DNA of 64,000 nucleotides from Pseudomonadota bacterium (GTDB taxonomy: Bacteria; Pseudomonadota; Gammaproteobacteria; Steroidobacterales; Steroidobacteraceae), in the NCBI GenBank assembly GCA_023423935.1, contig JAFAEQ010000044.1, positions 62,001 through 126,000 of the forward strand, given 5' to 3'. The notes beneath the pieces are model-generated. The model worked only from the letters and a program-made list of their open reading frames with translations. It was not told where the DNA came from and did no database searches. Position numbers and translations under genes: made by a program. Within the stretch, counting starts at the first letter, position 1; every line of letters begins with the position of its first letter. Positions 61,801-64,000 of this stretch are shown here, in pieces.

Positions 61801-61987
61801 GAAACGCATCGAGTCCCGAACGTTCCTTCTGACTCGCCCTGACGCCATCCACCAGATCTCGTGCGCGTGTCGCGATGCGAGTGCGCTGCTCCGGTGTGAC
61901 GCGCGCTCGGTCGGCGAGTGCCGTGACGAGTTGCTCCTCATCCCCGAGGTAATTTCGATTGATCGCCGTCGCCACTGATTCGCTCAT
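58859..61987 (-). CDS. putA: Bifunctional proline dehydrogenase/P5C dehydrogenase PutA
   Basis: Oxidises proline to glutamate: FAD-dependent PRODH then NAD-dependent P5CDH. From the ATG at 61987 it is 1042 residues. The PRODH barrel (about 120-450) has ISVKLSALFPRYEFTQ, and the FAD-site sequence RLVKGAYWDSEIKRAQ. The aldehyde dehydrogenase half has AETGGQNALI with the general base Glu, and NSAGQRCSALRALF with the nucleophilic Cys. The C-terminus ends GNASLLAIAAE. E. coli PutA is 1320 residues with an N-terminal ribbon-helix-helix repressor and a C-terminal flap; both are absent, so this PutA is unlikely to autoregulate. The frame is open to 62797, but the 270-residue extension has no similarity. 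Confidence 0.94.
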   Translation of the reverse strand: MSESVATAINRNYLGDEEQLVTALADRARVTPEQRTRIATRARDLVDGVRASQKERSGLDAFLRQYDLSSQEGVILMCLAEALLRIPDDATADKLIADKITRGDWASHLGEAESLFVNASTWGLMLTGRIVRPADDDMHDPRGFIARIAGRLGEPVLRTAFRQAMRIMGHQFVMGRTIKEALDRSHSEGHRLYRHSFDMLGESALTTVDALRYMEAYHRAIREVAASVKAGTPAEAAPSISVKLSALFPRYEFTQRKRVHRELAPRLLELAVAARDGGIALTVDAEEAERLELSLELIEHVARAAVLQNWQGFGLAVQAYQKRAPDVIRFLTDLARSTGRRLNVRLVKGAYWDSEIKRAQERGLSGYPVFTRKMNTDVSYLACARDLIAAGDAIYPQFATHNAQTVASIIELAQAANCSFEFQRLHGMGEDLYAQIVGPEKLDIPCRIYAPVGSHEELLPYLVRRLLENGANTSFVNRIVDEDTKVDEIIADPVMLVDALEQKAHPRIPLPRLLYGAERLNSRGVNLADPVELNDLLQGMRNAQSRPWRAAPIVGGKIVQGPAISVANPSNREEVIGQVTLADQATVTRAIDVAVAAQPQWNERPARERAEILMRAADAFEARLPELVAYCVREGGRTIADSISEVREAVDFLRYYALRARVEFDKALSLPGPTGESNELRLHGRGVFVCISPWNFPLAIFTGQIAAALAAGNAVIAKPAEQTPLIAARAVELLLEAGVPGEVLHLLPGDGATVGAAAVADARIAGVAFTGSTETAHVIHRSLANRDGAIPVLIAETGGQNALIADSSALPEQIVLDVVQSGFNSAGQRCSALRALFVQEEIAPRVLELLAGYMEELQIGDPADIATDVGPVIDQPSCSVLATHAQQIAPQALWKHARTLGAEHQRGNFFAPIAVEIASLSQLTREVFGPIVHIIRFKASELDQVIDAINATGYGLTLGIHTRVDATARYISSRVRSGNVYVNRNMIGAVVGVQPFGGRGLSGTGPKAGGPYYLHRFATEQTITINTAAIGGNASLLAIAAE

Positions 61988-62283
61988 GTTGATTCGTTCT
62001 CGTATACAAGATGACGCGCATTCGCCGGACACTTCGCGAGCGCGTCCGAGTTGTACTCCAGCCGCGCAGTCCTTCCAAATGGGCCGCACGCTGTCCCGCA
62101 AAACGCCGGGTATTCCGAATAACAAACGACCCGCAGACACCGGGAACCCCGCAGCCGTGTCTCCCGGCAGTTTACCGGCCGGTATACACGGGCCCCTGCA
62201 GCGCTTTACCGACGCACCGCAAATCGGGATGAACCTTCCTGCCCGTGAGCGTCGAATTGAATGGCATGTGCGTTGCGCGTTGT

Positions 62284-62304
62284 CACTGATCGACGACATC
62301 AGTG
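62284..62304. promoter_or_regulatory. Inverted repeat upstream of cnoX
   Basis: CACTGAT-CGACGAC-ATCAGTG, a perfect 7-bp inverted repeat with a 7-bp centre, 67 bp before the cnoX ATG in the putA/cnoX divergent gap. It may be an operator. The remaining 61988-62283 has a TTTACCGGCCGGTATAC palindrome and no gene. Confidence 0.4.
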
Positions 62305-62371
62305 CGGATTGAACTGAGTGACGTGAGGCTCCATCTTCGTCGTTGGTGATTCTTTCCTTGAGAGGGCAGCC

Positions 62372-63238
62372 ATGACTCAGGCTGAATCTGTTTCGGCTCA
62401 CATTACCGCTTCCAATTTCATGAGCGAAGTGGTCGAGGGATCGTCGCAGACCCCAGTGCTGGTCGACTTCTGGGCGCCGTGGTGCGGGCCCTGCCGCCAG
62501 CTCATGCCCATTCTCGATCGGCTCGCCGTCGAGTACGGCGGACGTTTCAAGCTCGCGAAGGTGAACACCGACGAGCAGCAGCAGCTCGCGCAACAACTCG
62601 GTATTCGCAGCTTGCCGACAGTCGTGCTGTTCAAGGATCGAACCACCGTCGATCATTTCATGGGCGTGGTTCCCGAAAGCCAGATCCGGCAGATGCTCGA
62701 TCGGCATCTCCCTCAGCTCTCCGACGCACCGTTGTCGCAGGTGCAGAAGCTCAAGTCGCAAGGCGATTACGCGGGTGCGATGACGCTGGTACAGCAACTG
62801 CTCGTGCGCGACCCTGAAAATATTTCACTGCGCACCGAAGCCGCCGAGCTGCGTGCGCTCGATGGCGATCTGGAGGGTGCCCGTCAGGCGTTGCAGCAAC
62901 TCCAGGGAGGCGAGCCCAATCATCCGGCGGTAAAGCGGCTTGCGGCGCTGATCACGTTCAGCGAGGTGATCGCGCAATATCCCGATGTCCGCAGCCTCAA
63001 GTCACAAGCCGCAGAACATCCGCAGGATCTCGATCTGCAACATGCACTCGCCGTGCATCAGTTGCTGGGCGGCGATGTGGAGCCTGCATTACGCACCTGG
63101 CTGCAGATGCTGCGCGATCATCGCAATTTCCGTGACGACCTTGGCCGGCGCAGCCTGGTGCTTGCCTTCGAGATGATCGGCGATGCGGATCCGATCGTGT
63201 CCCAGACACGCAAGGCGATGGCGAAGCTGCTCTTCTGA
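62372..63238 (+). CDS. cnoX: Thioredoxin-TPR co-chaperone CnoX (YbbN)
   Basis: Chaperedoxin that protects proteins from oxidation and hands them to GroEL or DnaK. It is 288 residues (E. coli 284). The thioredoxin domain (about 8-115) has the redox motif WCGPC (Cys38, Cys41), followed by TPR-like helices (about 120-285): QGDYAGAMTLVQQLLVRDPEN and similar repeats. E. coli CnoX lost the first cysteine (SxxC); here both are kept, so the protein may have thiol-oxidoreductase activity as in some other species. A GAGAGGG ribosome site lies 6-12 nt before the ATG. Confidence 0.92.
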   Translation: MTQAESVSAHITASNFMSEVVEGSSQTPVLVDFWAPWCGPCRQLMPILDRLAVEYGGRFKLAKVNTDEQQQLAQQLGIRSLPTVVLFKDRTTVDHFMGVVPESQIRQMLDRHLPQLSDAPLSQVQKLKSQGDYAGAMTLVQQLLVRDPENISLRTEAAELRALDGDLEGARQALQQLQGGEPNHPAVKRLAALITFSEVIAQYPDVRSLKSQAAEHPQDLDLQHALAVHQLLGGDVEPALRTWLQMLRDHRNFRDDLGRRSLVLAFEMIGDADPIVSQTRKAMAKLLF

Positions 63239-63252
63239 TCAGAACTGACGGA

Positions 63253-64000
63253 TCAGGACTGACGGATCACGAGCAGACGGTCACCCTCGCGCAAAGGTCC
63301 GGACTCCGTGGCAGAGAGCTCGCGATCACCTCGCACCACTGCCACGACGATCGCATCCTCGATGTCACGCGGCTCACGCCCGGCGTCCTCCGGTCTGGCC
63401 ATGCGCTCGATCAGGACCACGCGTCCCCTCGCACTGATGAGATCCATGACGTAGTTCGACAGCACAGAGCTGTCCAGCGCGTTGGCCATCAGGATTCCGC
63501 CTACGCGCGACGGGAGGATCGTCGCGTCGGCGCCGCTCTGCCTGAGCAGCTTCTCGTTCTCTGCTTCCTCTACGCGTGCAACGACGCGGATCGCTGGTGC
63601 GAGCTGGCGCACCGTGAGCACGATCAGCACGTTCGTATCGTCGCGCTCCGTGCATACGAACACGGCCTTCGCCGTCCCGACCATGGCCTCCTGCAGCGTC
63701 TCCTCGCGCGTCGCATCGCCCAGGATGCCGATGAAGCCTCGCTCGGCGGCTTCTTCCAACAGAGCGCGATCGGAGTCCACGATCAGTAGCTGCTTCTTGT
63801 CCAACCCACGTTGAACGAGCTCGTGGGCAACGCAGGAACCCGAGTGGCTATAGCCGCACACGATCACGTGCCCGGTCAGCCTAGCCTGTAGTCGTCGCAT
63901 GCGCAGATCCTCCAGCAGCCGCTGCAGGACGAGCTGATAAGTCGTCCCGAGAAAAATGAACCAGATCAACAAGCGGATCGGCGTGACGAGCACCGCATCG
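63253..64000 (-). CDS. Potassium channel-type protein with TrkA-N domain, N-terminus cut by window edge
   Basis: The frame is open to base 64000, so the N-terminal membrane part is missing. The visible start DAVLVTPIRLLIWFIFLGTT is the end of the pore region and last transmembrane helix of a two-helix channel subunit. The NAD-binding RCK/TrkA-N domain follows (about residues 42-165 of the visible part) with VIVCGYSHSGSCVAHEL, then VDSDRALL and GDATREETL. The C-terminus has a TrkA-C-like portion ending GDRLLVIRQS. The full gene probably is a potassium channel of about 340 residues. It converges on cnoX with a 14-bp gap. Confidence 0.87.
   Translation of the reverse strand, partial: DAVLVTPIRLLIWFIFLGTTYQLVLQRLLEDLRMRRLQARLTGHVIVCGYSHSGSCVAHELVQRGLDKKQLLIVDSDRALLEEAAERGFIGILGDATREETLQEAMVGTAKAVFVCTERDDTNVLIVLTVRQLAPAIRVVARVEEAENEKLLRQSGADATILPSRVGGILMANALDSSVLSNYVMDLISARGRVVLIERMARPEDAGREPRDIEDAIVVAVVRGDRELSATESGPLREGDRLLVIRQS

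Noticed and set aside
61988..62797. N-terminal extension of putA by about 270 residues
   Set aside because: Translation has no similarity, covers the divergent cnoX start, and lacks the ribbon-helix-helix domain that could justify it.

Overview
The window is a 64 kb stretch of a GC-rich gammaproteobacterial chromosome that is almost entirely housekeeping genes. The lineage call rests on the EF-P beta-lysylation set (epmA, efp, epmB), a FimX-type degenerate GGDEF/EAL protein, a single-chain PurL of about 1300 residues, ParC/ParE without replication genes nearby, and a class I aldolase next to a suf operon. A Steroidobacterales/Nevskiales-like organism would fit, but that is a guess from gene content only. 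I see no prophage, CRISPR array, rRNA operon or intact transposase.

Layout, left to right. 1-3057: asd (cut by the window edge), aroC and prmB on the minus strand. 3134-8372: sco1, psd, epmA and msrC on the plus strand, then efp (minus) and epmB (plus), divergent across a 16-bp tandem repeat. 8435-10489: fimX-like gene. 10650-17664: parC, parE, then a DUF3501 gene, a two-cluster Fe-S/CCG protein and an erythrin-type rubrerythrin, all minus. 17874-20990: xseB-ispA-dxs, the isoprenoid entry operon. 21460-29586: a minus-strand run glyA, nrdR, ribD, ribBX, ribH, nusB, thiL, pgpA and a Ser/Thr kinase with a cyclic-nucleotide-binding domain. Riboflavin synthase (ribE) is absent from this otherwise standard cluster. 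29698-34914: HDAC-like hydrolase, ettA, hutH and a small membrane protein. 35068-42616: purL, a DUF1820 gene, an orphan T6SS-type FHA protein and mltF. 42880-43462: tRNA-Ser(CGA) followed by tandem repeats of its own 3' end. 43672-49400: a BepA-like M48 protease, mlaA, and the convergent mlaFEDCB operon. 49428-57524: class I aldolase, then an Rrf2 regulator with an IscR-like operator and sufBCDSU-sufT-Rieske. 57572-64000: sixA, a roughly 780-bp repeat array, putA, cnoX and a truncated potassium-channel/TrkA-N gene.

The unusual part of the window is between the genes. About fifteen gene-end regions carry short inverted arms, each built from tandem copies of a degenerate 7- or 9-nt word (for example NNCACAGAG, CCGCAAAGA, GTGATNN, GGCTNTA). 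Pairs of arms usually enclose a spacer of about 15 to 100 nt and mostly begin within about 15 nt of a stop codon, or include it. At least four unrelated word vocabularies share this architecture. One of them has been amplified into six units of about 130 bp between sixA and putA. This is the best candidate here for an undescribed element class. Second come the 174-177-bp repeats after tRNA-Ser, which strongly resemble the arrangement known after E. coli tyrT.
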